This document shows positions 7,186-15,120 of a DNA stretch of 18,393 nt, in pieces. Numbering within the stretch: position 1 is the stretch's first letter; each line of letters begins with the position of its first letter. The notes under the pieces are model-generated. The model ran no database searches and had not been told where the DNA came from. It worked only from the letters and a program-made list of their open reading frames with translations. Source of the stretch: Planctomycetaceae bacterium. Its GTDB lineage: Bacteria; Planctomycetota; Planctomycetia; Planctomycetales; Planctomycetaceae. The translations under genes and the position numbers were made by a program. The stretch is taken from positions 1 to 18,393 of the forward strand of contig JAGQQP010000019.1 in assembly GCA_020426085.1 (NCBI GenBank), in the 5' to 3' direction.

Positions 7186-7413
7186 TTAAGACACAACGAC
7201 ACAATCAGAAATTCGTCGGCTGCGTTTTTGTGAATCCACACGCGCTTTGTGAGTGTATGCACGCGTCAACAGCATTTTCATATCTGACAGAGAGACTTCC
7301 TGTAGATCAATATTCAACTCAAGCAGACGGTCAATCACAGCATTTGCCAGATCGGTACGATCTGCTGCCGGCGACAACCCATTCCACAACTCTTCCATGA
7401 CCTGTTCTGACAT
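7186..7413 (-). CDS. Small hypothetical protein, 75 residues
   Basis: Not recognised. The reading frame is open back to 7470, but the best start is the ATG at 7411-7413, because AGGAG sits nine bases upstream, giving MSEQVMEELWNGLSPAADRT. The product is soluble, with an acidic, mainly helical first half (about 1-50, including DLANAVIDRLLELNIDLQEV) and a basic C-terminal tail (KARVDSQKRSRRISD) ending CVVVS. There is no signal peptide or membrane segment. It is followed at once by a strong hairpin, which supports its being an expressed unit. Its neighbours do not suggest a role. The longer form starting at 7470 (94 residues) is possible but lacks a clear ribosome site. Confidence 0.55.
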   Translation of the reverse strand: MSEQVMEELWNGLSPAADRTDLANAVIDRLLELNIDLQEVSLSDMKMLLTRAYTHKARVDSQKRSRRISDCVVVS

Positions 7414-7662
7414 GACCCCGTTCTCCTGATTTATCATCGTAACACTTTGTCTTAAAAAACTTGAATTCACAGTCCCCAGCCTGACGGCTCAAGAGGCTGC
7501 AGCTCTTCACCCCTGGAAAAGCCTGACGAGTAAGAGAATCGCAAGGACTGTACCAAACCGCCCGAAAAATCCGAATGACCAGACAAACCTGCTTAAATGC
7601 CTGCTATGATTGAAGCTTTTGTCTCACCAGCAATAGTAAAATTCACAATTGCGGTTCTGACC

Positions 7663-7695
7663 AAAAAAGAACTGTCGTCAATTTGCGACATTCTT
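7663..7695 (-). terminator. Probable intrinsic terminator of the GlmU-like transcript
   Basis: On the minus strand AAGAATGTCG pairs with CGACAGTTCTT (one bulged G) around an eight-base loop, and the stem runs into a T-tract (TTCTTTTTTGG). It lies about 165 bases beyond the GlmU-like stop codon. The stem is only moderately GC-rich. Confidence 0.45.
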
Positions 7696-7825
7696 ACATC
7701 AAGATGATAATTCTTACGAAATCACCTTCACAGGCAGGATTTTCCTCAAGTTTCCCACAAAGCTTTCGCACAAGCGTTTCATACCTGTATGACAACACAG
7801 ATCAATGGTGAGTTCGCCTCTTCTT

Positions 7826-7857
7826 GCAGCATAATTTGAATATGCTGCCTAGGCAGC
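7826..7857. repeat. Two overlapping, mutually exclusive inverted repeats at the GlmU-like stop codon
   Basis: GCAGCATA (7826-7833) pairs with TATGCTGC (7841-7848) around a seven-base loop. The right arm also forms half of a second perfect palindrome, GCTGCCTAGGCAGC (7844-7857), whose end abuts the stop codon at 7858-7860. The two stems share 7844-7848, so only one can form at a time. No T-tract follows. Confidence 0.55.
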
Positions 7858-9180
7858 TCAATGTCTCTCGACGGGCAGTTGAGGGCTGGAAGCAGATGTG
7901 ATGCCCCGTTTCTGATCCCACCAGCGAATCGCCGTTTGACGCTCTTCCACAGTCTCTTCCAGTAGCGAAACCAGCAGCAGACGCTGACCAGCGGTCAACG
8001 ACAGGCCTCGACGACGCATGGATGTATCTGCCAGCTCGAAGAGATCAGCAATATCGATCTGACTGTCAATGCGTCCCAGCCAGAAGCGTGAGAAGGAGGG
8101 AATATGTTTCGGCAGTAGCTCGCCTACCGGGAGGACCATCGACATCACGCCGACTGAGGAACCGGTATTGAACAGGCTGTTGAGAGCGGTCTTCGTATGG
8201 TCGCCGATAAAACAGCCAATCTTAACGGAATGGGTCTCAATGGGAATTCCCGCCAGCGGTACTTTGACCGGAGAATAATCGTTTTTCAGATCACTGTTAC
8301 TGGTTTGTGCTCCGAGATTCACCCAGGGACAGATATAGGAGTGGCCCAGGAATCCATCATGGTATTTGTTGGCATAACCATGCAAAATCGATTCCTCGAT
8401 CTCTCCCCCCAGTCTGCAGTGTGGCCCGGCAGATGTACCTGCTTTAATATTCGCGCGGAACAGCTGTGTGCCTGGTCCAATATAAGCAGGACCTTCAATT
8501 CGTGTGAAAGCCTGAATCCGGGCATCCCGATCGATCACGATCGGGCCCTGTCGGGTATCAAACACTACGAAAGGATCAACCTCGGCGCTGGAATCGACAC
8601 TGACCAGATCCGCTGGCCCTACTATCGTCAGGTTCTCGTTATTGACTGTTGAAGGTCGTAATGACTTAGACAATGAAAAGTCATCTACAAGTTGTTGCCG
8701 GTTCTGATTGACCAGATCCCAGGGGTAATGCAGTTCAGTACCATCGACTGCCACCTGTTTTCTGGTTGACGCAATCTTCTGAATCGCATCATCCCAGGCA
8801 TCAGTTGTCAGCAGTGCCGCCTCTTCGGGTTCCAGCAACAGGTAAGCAACCGTATCCCCCATCATCCCGACACTCTCAGCGGTGACATTCGCCAGACGAG
8901 GAATTTCATGAATCGCAGGCAGCCAGCGTCCGTTGATTAGCAGAGTAGGTGCTTCACTGAGCCAGATGGCATCATTAATTCGAGCCTCTGGAAATTCTTC
9001 TGAATAAACTTCCGTCAGAGCAGGGCGTATCAAAACGCCCCATTCCTCGACAGGCAGTGATTTCAACATCCGCTCACGCGCAGAAAACTGACCGCACAGC
9101 AGTTCAAATACCGGCCTCATCAATGCGATGGGGGTAAACTGCAGTGCAGAACAGTCTTCAAAAAATGCAAGTCGATTCAC
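7858..9180 (-). CDS. GlmU-like sugar-1-phosphate nucleotidylyltransferase/acetyltransferase family protein
   Basis: A 440-residue protein matching the alternative GlmU-like family (annotated in that family as UDP-GlcNAc diphosphorylase/glucosamine-1-phosphate N-acetyltransferase). The opening FFEDCSALQFTPIALMRPVF and FELLCGQFSARERM replaces the classic G-x-G-T-R-M loop with the family-typical LMRPVFEL pattern. A left-handed beta-helix of hexapeptide repeats covers about 185-355 (ILHGYANKYHDGFLGHSYIC, VNLGAQTSNSDLKNDY, VKIGCFIGDHTKTALNS). The last 80 residues are helical. The expected role is cytoplasmic nucleotide-sugar synthesis for envelope polysaccharide; the actual sugar and whether both activities are present cannot be read here. 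The start is GTG at 9178-9180 with AGGGAAG upstream. It stands between the cheR terminator and its own 3' hairpins, so it is probably monocistronic. Confidence 0.8.
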   Translation of the reverse strand: MNRLAFFEDCSALQFTPIALMRPVFELLCGQFSARERMLKSLPVEEWGVLIRPALTEVYSEEFPEARINDAIWLSEAPTLLINGRWLPAIHEIPRLANVTAESVGMMGDTVAYLLLEPEEAALLTTDAWDDAIQKIASTRKQVAVDGTELHYPWDLVNQNRQQLVDDFSLSKSLRPSTVNNENLTIVGPADLVSVDSSAEVDPFVVFDTRQGPIVIDRDARIQAFTRIEGPAYIGPGTQLFRANIKAGTSAGPHCRLGGEIEESILHGYANKYHDGFLGHSYICPWVNLGAQTSNSDLKNDYSPVKVPLAGIPIETHSVKIGCFIGDHTKTALNSLFNTGSSVGVMSMVLPVGELLPKHIPSFSRFWLGRIDSQIDIADLFELADTSMRRRGLSLTAGQRLLLVSLLEETVEERQTAIRWWDQKRGITSASSPQLPVERH

Positions 9181-9480
9181 TTTGCACTTCCCTGTGCGAA
9201 ATCGATGAAAAGAGTGCTTGAAATCAATGGTACCAGATGACTAACTTCCTGCTGTAAACTCATAACAGATTTACACGATTGAGGAAAGGCAGTTTCTGAC
9301 GACAGATACCAGATGCCAGTATTTCAGGCCTTTATTGATTTTCACACATTCTTTTTATTTATTTCGCACCCTGAAAAGAGAAAAAACCCGGCAAGACAAT
9401 CCGGACTGGTATTGATCTACCGGGTTCTGAGAATTGAATTTAATGATTTCGGACACAGATGGTCCTGACAGGTAAGCCAG
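9181..9480. other. Intergenic region between cheR and the GlmU-like gene
   Basis: These 300 bases hold the cheR terminator (9381-9426) and must hold the promoter of the GlmU-like gene. A dyad TGTAAA (9253-9258)/TTTACA (9270-9275) with an 11-base spacer is the only operator-like element seen. No small gene is supported. Confidence 0.5.
9381..9426 (-). terminator. Intrinsic terminator after cheR
   Basis: On the minus strand AACCCGG pairs with CCGGGTT, the latter running into a TTTTTT tract; the arms are 9420-9426 and 9385-9391, with the T-tract at 9381-9386. A second short CCGG element sits in the loop. It ends the cheY-cheB-cheR unit about 55 bases after the cheR stop. Confidence 0.8.
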
Positions 9481-10323
9481 TTATCTGGCAATCGGAGCTG
9501 CTTCAGCATTACCGGCCAGCTGGTAAATGGCAGATTGACATCCATACTGTTTGCTGTATTTGTCTGAAATCCCCAATACCGTTTCAGCGGCTCCCAGTAA
9601 CAGAGTGCCACTGGAATTCAACTGGCTGCTGATACGGTTTAAAATGTCTTTTTTCAATTCTGGTTTGAAATAAATCAGGACATTGCGGCAGAACACAATA
9701 TCAAACATACCCAGATGTCTGAAATCTTCCAGGAGGTTTAAGTGCTTCCATTGAATTCCAGTTCCCAGTTCGGGTTTGATTTTCCAACCCTGCTCGCATT
9801 GCTCAAAATATTTCATCAGCAACTGCACGGGCAGACCACGCTGGACCTCAAATTGTGAATAGACGCCTTCGCGTGCTCTCTCCAGAGCTTTACTACACAA
9901 ATCCGTCGAAATAATTTGAATATTCCAGTCATTCAGCTCCGGAAAATTCTCGCGTAACAGCATCATGATGCTGTACGGCTCCTGACCATGCGAGCAGGCA
10001 GAACACCAGATTCTCAGCTTTCGGGTCATTTTACGTTCGGCAATGATCTCCGGTAAAATGGTTGCCTTGAGTTCATCAAACGGACGACGGTCACGGAAGA
10101 AGGACGATTCATTGGTCGTCATCGCTTCCATGATTTCTTTTTCCAGACTCGGATCCATCTTTGATTTCAAACTCAATACGAGATCCTGAATCCCGTTCAT
10201 ACCGTGAGCTTGTGCCAGAGGTATCAGCCGGGCTTCCAACAGATACTCTTTATTCTCACCGAGAGAAAGACCTGTGGTATCCAATAAAAAATTTGTTATG
10301 AAATTATAATCTTCTGGAGACAC
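9481..10323 (-). CDS. cheR: CheR-type chemoreceptor glutamate methyltransferase
   Basis: A 280-residue SAM-dependent enzyme that methylates receptor glutamates and so sets adaptation opposite CheB. The N-terminal helical domain (about 1-75) ends in the family-typical TTNESSFFRD. The SAM-binding loop is RIWCSACSHGQEPYSIMM (about 104-121), a variant of the common SAGCSTGEEPYS. IISTDLCSKALERAREGVY and DIVFCRNVLIYF are the other standard CheR blocks. No TPR or other extension is present. The start is GTG at 10321-10323, only 14 bases after the cheB stop, with GGTGAT as a weak ribosome site. The adjacent chemoreceptor lacks a recognisable C-terminal tether for CheR, so this enzyme should act directly on the signalling helices. 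Confidence 0.92.
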   Translation of the reverse strand: MSPEDYNFITNFLLDTTGLSLGENKEYLLEARLIPLAQAHGMNGIQDLVLSLKSKMDPSLEKEIMEAMTTNESSFFRDRRPFDELKATILPEIIAERKMTRKLRIWCSACSHGQEPYSIMMLLRENFPELNDWNIQIISTDLCSKALERAREGVYSQFEVQRGLPVQLLMKYFEQCEQGWKIKPELGTGIQWKHLNLLEDFRHLGMFDIVFCRNVLIYFKPELKKDILNRISSQLNSSGTLLLGAAETVLGISDKYSKQYGCQSAIYQLAGNAEAAPIAR

Positions 10324-10337
10324 GAGATCACCACTTT

Positions 10338-11384
10338 CTATAAAGAACAGAGTCGGGCGAGTTCAGGAGCAATATTCCTGAGTGGTAAAACCTGGCTGGC
10401 CAGTCCTGCCTTGGCAATTGCACCAGGCATTCCCCAGACAACACTACTCTGTTCGTCTTGTGCGATAATATAACCTTTACGCTCACTGATTGATTCCGCG
10501 CCTTCGATGCCATCATCTCCCATACCAGTCAGCATGACTGCCAGTACTGAGCTGCCATACCATTTGGCAGCAGAAGCATATAATGGGTTGACGGAAGGGC
10601 GGCAAAAATGCTCCGGTGCATCCTGATTCAGACGGATTATCATCCGGTCATCCTGTTTATCAATCACCATATGAAAATCTCCAGGGGCAATATAAATATG
10701 CCCCCGTTCAATCAACGCCCCATCTCTGGCCTCAGAGGTAGGACGCTTTGTATCCCGTTCGATGTGTTCAGCCAGAGTCCTCGTAAACAGGGGAGGCATG
10801 TGCTGGGCAATCAGAATCGGTAACGAAAATTTCTCGGGTAATGCCGTCAACATGGTTCTGAGTGCATTCGGTCCACCAGTACTGGATCCCACCACCATCA
10901 CCATCGGTGTTTTGGCAGGTCGTTGAATGACTGATGTCTGAAAACGGGAGCAATCCGACTGGTTGGAATTCTGTTTCTTCACCAGTGCCTTAATCAGAGG
11001 CAGCAGATCTCGAGCAACCTGCTCAATCGCTGCTGACGCATTTGAGGCAACGGGCTTTGGAATACAACCTGCTGCACCCAGTTCAAGCGCCTGGAGTGTG
11101 ATCTCTGCTCCCGCACGGGTCAGAGAACTGGCCATGATTACCGGAAGCTCCGGATAATTCTGCTTCAACTGTTTCAGGCATGCGATCCCGTCCATGACAG
11201 GCATCTCAACATCCAGAACCACAACATCAGCCTGATTTTTCTCCAGCCAGGTGAGAGCAGTCTGACCATGCATTGCAGAGCCAACCACTTTCACTTCCGC
11301 ATCCAGATTAATCGCCTGAGTCATCAAGCCCCTTATCACGGCTGAGTCATCGACCAGCAATACCTTGATGATCGAATGGCTCAC
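10338..11384 (-). CDS. cheB: CheB-type chemoreceptor methylesterase with receiver domain
   Basis: A 348-residue protein of classical layout. The receiver domain (about 5-122) has acidic D12/D13, phospho-acceptor D58 in VVVLDVEMPVMDG, and K110-P111. A linker (125-158) follows, then the methylesterase/deamidase domain (about 160-345) with catalytic Ser168 (VVGSSTGGPNAL), His195 (IAQHMPPLFT) and Asp in MLTGMGDDG (290/291). It removes methyl groups from receptor glutamates, and phosphorylation by the CheA kinase should activate it. Its ATG overlaps the cheY stop by four bases and cheR follows 14 bases later, so the three are translated together. Confidence 0.94.
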   Translation of the reverse strand: MSHSIIKVLLVDDSAVIRGLMTQAINLDAEVKVVGSAMHGQTALTWLEKNQADVVVLDVEMPVMDGIACLKQLKQNYPELPVIMASSLTRAGAEITLQALELGAAGCIPKPVASNASAAIEQVARDLLPLIKALVKKQNSNQSDCSRFQTSVIQRPAKTPMVMVVGSSTGGPNALRTMLTALPEKFSLPILIAQHMPPLFTRTLAEHIERDTKRPTSEARDGALIERGHIYIAPGDFHMVIDKQDDRMIIRLNQDAPEHFCRPSVNPLYASAAKWYGSSVLAVMLTGMGDDGIEGAESISERKGYIIAQDEQSSVVWGMPGAIAKAGLASQVLPLRNIAPELARLCSL

Positions 11385-11755
11385 AGAACACCTGTTTCTT
11401 CCAGTTTGTCCCGAACAATATCTTCGGTAAACGGCTTCATAATATACTCGTTTGCACCTGCCTGCATGGCCTGTACGATTTGAGGCATATCATTTTCTGT
11501 TGTGCACATTACGACAATCGGCTGCTTTTCACGTGTTTCTGCCCGTAAAGCCTTCAGAAACTCCATCCCATCCATGATTGGCATGTTCCAGTCGAGCAGA
11601 ACTGCATCCAGTTCCGGATTCGCACGAGCGACCTCCAAAGCCTGTTTTCCATCCTCTGCTTCCAGAACATTCAACCCGAAGGTTCCCATGATTCGTCGAC
11701 CCACCAGTCTGACTGCACGGGAATCGTCTACAAGTAATATTGTCTTCATTATCAC
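11381..11755 (-). CDS. cheY: CheY-like single-domain response regulator
   Basis: A stand-alone receiver of about 122-124 residues. D10/D11 form the acidic pocket, D55 (AVLLDWNMPIMDG) is the phospho-acceptor, T85/T86 (VMCTTEND) the switch threonine region, and K107-P108 (YIMKPF) the conserved lysine-proline. No output domain is attached, so it works by protein-protein contact or as a phosphate sink. The start is uncertain: GTG at 11753-11755 or ATG at 11747-11749 (which gives MKTILLVDD, the usual family opening); GGGAG lies upstream of both. It opens the cheY-cheB-cheR unit, overlapping cheB by four bases. Confidence 0.92.
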   Translation of the reverse strand: MIMKTILLVDDSRAVRLVGRRIMGTFGLNVLEAEDGKQALEVARANPELDAVLLDWNMPIMDGMEFLKALRAETREKQPIVVMCTTENDMPQIVQAMQAGANEYIMKPFTEDIVRDKLEETGVL

Positions 11756-12074
11756 CGGTCTCCCAGTATGTAAAAATAGCTCTATGTTATTAAATTGACG
11801 CCAGACTCAGTGTGATCTGAACTTGGATACAGAAATCATTCTTTCTCTGACGTAAAATTAAACTGTCTGAAGGAAGTCTAGGACACGTTTAAGGATGTGA
11901 CGCAAACAATGCATAAAATCCTGAATTTTCCCTGACTTTGAGCGGTTTACCTCAGTTATTTATAGCTCCATAAAAAAACCGCCAGGCTAAACCAATGTAT
12001 TAATACACATGTCTACCCTGACGGTAATAACAATTCTGATTATTCACAGTCCCTGAAAAGTCAGGTTCTGCGGA
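11756..12074. other. Intergenic region between the chemoreceptor and cheY
   Basis: These 319 bases hold the chemoreceptor terminator and should hold the cheY promoter. The stretch is AT-rich nearer cheY, but no convincing -35/-10 pair was found and no small gene is supported. Confidence 0.5.
11972..12025 (-). terminator. Intrinsic terminator after the chemoreceptor gene, with a palindromic loop
   Basis: On the minus strand ACCGTCAGGGTA pairs with TAGCCTGGCGGT (one G-T pair, one mismatch), and the stem runs into TTTTTTT (11972-11978). The long loop contains the perfect 12-base palindrome TGTATTAATACA (11996-12007), which can form an inner stem. It separates cheA-cheW-receptor from cheY-cheB-cheR. 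Confidence 0.8.
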
Positions 12075-14609
12075 TTAGATCGATCGCATCCGCTTAAGGA
12101 ATGCGGCAGCAGCCTCATCCAGCTTCACAGATTCCTGTGTCAGACCTTGAGCGGCAGCCAGCATGTCATTGGCAGCAGTTCCACTGTCCGACGCTGCCTG
12201 AGAAACGCCAGAGATGTTATTAGTCACCTCGGCCGTTCCACGTGCTGCTTCAGCCACATTACGGGAGATTTCATTGGTGGCAGCTGTCTGTTCTTCAACT
12301 GCACTGGCAATCGTCGTTGAAATCTCATCGATCTTTCGGATACTCTCTCCAATCGATCCTATGGCAGACACAGCGATATTTGTTGATCCCTGGATGGCAC
12401 CAATCTTTTCGCTGATCTCTTCTGTTGCACGTGCCGTCTGGCGGGCCAGCTCTTTCACTTCATTTGCAACCACAGCAAATCCTTTACCGGCTTCACCGGC
12501 ACGGGCAGCTTCGATGGTCGCATTCAATGCCAGCAGGTTTGTCTGTTGAGCGATAGAAGTAATCACTTTCACAACCTGACCGATTTCGCTGCTGGCATCA
12601 CCCAGCTGTTTAATCGTATCATTGGTACGATCTGCTTCTCCCACAGCCTGCGAAGTCATGTGAGACTGTTCTTGTACATGGCGTGAAATCTCACTGATCG
12701 AGGCGCTCAATTCTTCTGCAGCAGAAGAAACGGTTTCCACATTCCGAGTTGCTTCTTCACTGGCAGCAGCAACGACTTGAGACTGTCGAGCTGTCTCGTC
12801 AGACATATCTGACAGACTCTTGGAGCTGGCCTGCATCTCGGTAGCCGATGAGGTCACGACACTGACAATACCCTGAATTTCTGTTTCAAAATCATTTGCC
12901 ATTTTGACCTGTTCTGTGATCACAGACCAGGAAATCATCGGACCAATATATTTGCCTTCCTTGTCTGAAATCGCTGTCGCCAGCAGGTCCAGAGTTTCCT
13001 CACCCACTTTAATCTTGGCACGGTGTGGCAGATTTGATGGATCTGCCAGCAGACGGCGCTGCATTTCCGGATTCTTGTGGAAAATGTCAATACTCTGACC
13101 AACCAGCTGATCTACCGGTTTGGGAAGCAGGTGCTCGATCTCTTTTAACTGTTTATAAGAAGCTGGATTCATATAGACCAGCTCAAAGTCTCTGTTGGCA
13201 AGCAGCACATTGATGGGAATGTTGTCCATCATGTTCTGGACACGGACCATATCATCTTCTGCCAGTTTCTTTTCTGTGATGTCTTGTGCATATTTGACAA
13301 CTTTAAACAGTTTGCCCGCTTTGTTACGAATGGCATTGTAAGAGGCAGAAATCCAGACTTCCTTGCCTCCTTTGCCGATGCGTTTGTATTCCGCAACCTG
13401 ATTGATGCCGTTATTGAGGTTTTCCCAGAATTCTCTGTATTCATTGCTGATCTGAAACTCAGGTTCTACAAATATCCTGTGATGCTTACCCTGAATTTCT
13501 TCCAATGTATAACCAAGCGTGGCACAGAAATTATGATTGGCCGTAATGATGGTACCATCCATCTTAAATTCAATGACGGCCTGGGCATCGCTGAGGGCTC
13601 CCAGCTGTCCTGTATAATCACAGAGTTCTTCTTCCTGCTTTACCTGCTGCGTTACATCTTCCCAGGTCAGAATAGTTCCTGCAGAGGCAAGCGGATTCAA
13701 ACTGATTTTAATCGAATGATTTCCAACGGAGGCCGTAATGGATTTTTCTGCAGTCAATCCGGTCAGCGCAGATTGCAGTTCAGGCAGTTTTACAAACAGC
13801 AGGCTGATGGAACCACCGACAAGTTGCTGGGGGTTTACTCCCAGGTCAGTGCTCAGTTCCTGGATCAGTTGCTGACCTTTACGATTCAAATATGTGACAG
13901 CCCCTTCCGAGTTCAGAAAGAGGATGGCCTGTGGACTGTGTTCCACAATTCCATAAAACTGATCTGTATCCTGCGACCGTTCAGTAGCCGCGCTCTGTCC
14001 CGTATTCTGTACTGAATCAATCGACATTTCACTCTTCTCCTTCGGATGGTTGATCTGTGCATCAGATCGTAAGGGTAGTTCTGAATTAGTTTGGTCAACT
14101 TGTTTTGAAAGCGGCTGGTCTTCCACCCGGGAATCCACTTCTTCAAAACCGGCTCCCACTGAGCCTGATACTGCCGTTGATTGAAGCTGTTTTGCGCGAC
14201 TTGAGTCTTTGGCACCTTCAATCATCATTGTTGCAACTGCATCGAGAGCCTGACGCCAGGTCTCTTCCAGTTCTTCACTCCATTGAGCTCCAGCAAACTC
14301 TGCCAGTACATCGAGCAGAGTATCCGTTACCGGCGGATAGTCATCCTTCTGGATGCCCATTTCGCCATGTTCTTTTCCCAGTTGGTGTAATACTTTGGTC
14401 AGGGCAGGGGGGTTCTCGAGTGACTTCAAGACCAGAACCAGCGCCTGGATCAGTTTCCCGCGCTGTTCTGAAAAATCGGTATGCGTAAAATAACGCAGCA
14501 GATCGGGATAATCCTCGAACAGCTTTTCATAAAACCGCTCTGCAAGCTGGTCTGCACGTGGTGCAACCAGTTCGAACGATTCCCGCAATGCAGTGACATT
14601 GAGATCCAC
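12075..14609 (-). CDS. Soluble chemoreceptor: flavohaemoglobin-type globin, three PAS domains, MCP signalling domain
   Basis: An 844-residue methyl-accepting protein with no membrane segment and no HAMP domain. Residues 1-140 are a globin that aligns by eye with the flavohaemoglobin/Vitreoscilla type: Tyr27 (B10), Phe41 (CD1), Gln49 (E7) and proximal His81 ([16 protein letters not shown]). A polar linker (141-212) follows, then PAS1 (about 215-325), PAS2 (about 335-448, BdlA/Aer-like: [17 protein letters not shown]) and PAS3 (about 455-568). The MCP coiled coil spans about 571-844 with the tip [20 protein letters not shown] and [15 protein letters not shown] (686-722). Candidate methylation Glu pairs lie in SEEATR and AAEELS. 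The C-terminus lacks an NWETF-type tether. Expected role: sensing oxygen, NO or redox state in the cytoplasm and controlling the CheA encoded in the same operon. The GTG start at 14607-14609 has AAGGG upstream. Confidence 0.88.
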   Translation of the reverse strand: MDLNVTALRESFELVAPRADQLAERFYEKLFEDYPDLLRYFTHTDFSEQRGKLIQALVLVLKSLENPPALTKVLHQLGKEHGEMGIQKDDYPPVTDTLLDVLAEFAGAQWSEELEETWRQALDAVATMMIEGAKDSSRAKQLQSTAVSGSVGAGFEEVDSRVEDQPLSKQVDQTNSELPLRSDAQINHPKEKSEMSIDSVQNTGQSAATERSQDTDQFYGIVEHSPQAILFLNSEGAVTYLNRKGQQLIQELSTDLGVNPQQLVGGSISLLFVKLPELQSALTGLTAEKSITASVGNHSIKISLNPLASAGTILTWEDVTQQVKQEEELCDYTGQLGALSDAQAVIEFKMDGTIITANHNFCATLGYTLEEIQGKHHRIFVEPEFQISNEYREFWENLNNGINQVAEYKRIGKGGKEVWISASYNAIRNKAGKLFKVVKYAQDITEKKLAEDDMVRVQNMMDNIPINVLLANRDFELVYMNPASYKQLKEIEHLLPKPVDQLVGQSIDIFHKNPEMQRRLLADPSNLPHRAKIKVGEETLDLLATAISDKEGKYIGPMISWSVITEQVKMANDFETEIQGIVSVVTSSATEMQASSKSLSDMSDETARQSQVVAAASEEATRNVETVSSAAEELSASISEISRHVQEQSHMTSQAVGEADRTNDTIKQLGDASSEIGQVVKVITSIAQQTNLLALNATIEAARAGEAGKGFAVVANEVKELARQTARATEEISEKIGAIQGSTNIAVSAIGSIGESIRKIDEISTTIASAVEEQTAATNEISRNVAEAARGTAEVTNNISGVSQAASDSGTAANDMLAAAQGLTQESVKLDEAAAAFLKRMRSI

Positions 14610-14649
14610 AGGCAGGGCCCTTAATCAGACAGCAATTCCAACAAAAAAA

Positions 14650-15120
14650 TCACTCAAAATTTAAAATGGTTTCCACATCCAGAATGACAAACAAACCCTC
14701 ATCTAACTGAAAAACACCAATGGTCACCGACCGCCAGTGTGGATCCAATGTACGAGGTACTGGCTCCATGGAACGTCCCGAAACATTAATGACATCGCCT
14801 ACTTCATCAACCAGCAGACTGAAGGACTCTTCACCCACGCGGGTAACGACATTCATTGACCGGTCATCTTCCAGATCAGGCAGTCCCAGACGTTTACGCA
14901 AACTCACGGCTGTTACGATCTGACCACGTAGATTTAACAGACCTTTGATCTCTGCACGGGCCAGTGGAGTCGGTGAAATCACCTGTTCCGTCAACACTTC
15001 CTGAACCATGTTGACCGGCATCCCCAGTAACTGGTCATCGACACGAAACGAGACATACTGACTCGAATAATCTAACTGCGACTCCATCCCACTACCTGAA
15101 TCAGTGATTGCGATGCTCAT
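14650..15120 (-). CDS. cheW: CheW-type receptor-kinase coupling protein
   Basis: A 156-residue single CheW domain, with a short variable N-terminus (1-18) before [20 protein letters not shown]. Typical blocks are [34 protein letters not shown] and the closing [14 protein letters not shown]. It bridges the receptor signalling tip and the CheA regulatory domain in cytoplasmic arrays. The ATG overlaps the cheA stop by four bases (ATGA), indicating coupled translation, and the receptor gene follows after 40 bases. Confidence 0.93.
   Translation of the reverse strand: MSIAITDSGSGMESQLDYSSQYVSFRVDDQLLGMPVNMVQEVLTEQVISPTPLARAEIKGLLNLRGQIVTAVSLRKRLGLPDLEDDRSMNVVTRVGEESFSLLVDEVGDVINVSGRSMEPVPRTLDPHWRSVTIGVFQLDEGLFVILDVETILNFE

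Larger units (their letters stand above)
7414..7857. other. Intergenic region between the GlmU-like gene and the 75-residue orphan
   Basis: About 440 bases with no convincing gene on either strand. It holds, from right to left, a pair of overlapping hairpins at the end of the GlmU-like gene, an intrinsic-terminator-like hairpin, and presumably the promoter of the orphan gene, for which I see no clear -35/-10 pair. Confidence 0.6.

Noticed and set aside
6966..7400. Plus-strand open frame of 144 codons across the L7/L12-like upstream region and the orphan gene.
   Set aside because: It runs through the perfect 17-bp hairpin and antisense to a minus-strand gene with a good ribosome site; composition is not protein-like.
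7477..7499. Possible hairpin CAGCCT/AGGCTG upstream of the 75-residue orphan.
   Set aside because: Six base pairs with an 11-base loop and no associated signal; likely chance.
13284..14015. Long plus-strand open frame (243 codons) opposite the chemoreceptor.
   Set aside because: It is antisense to strongly supported PAS-domain coding sequence; the product resembles no family and is a codon-bias shadow.
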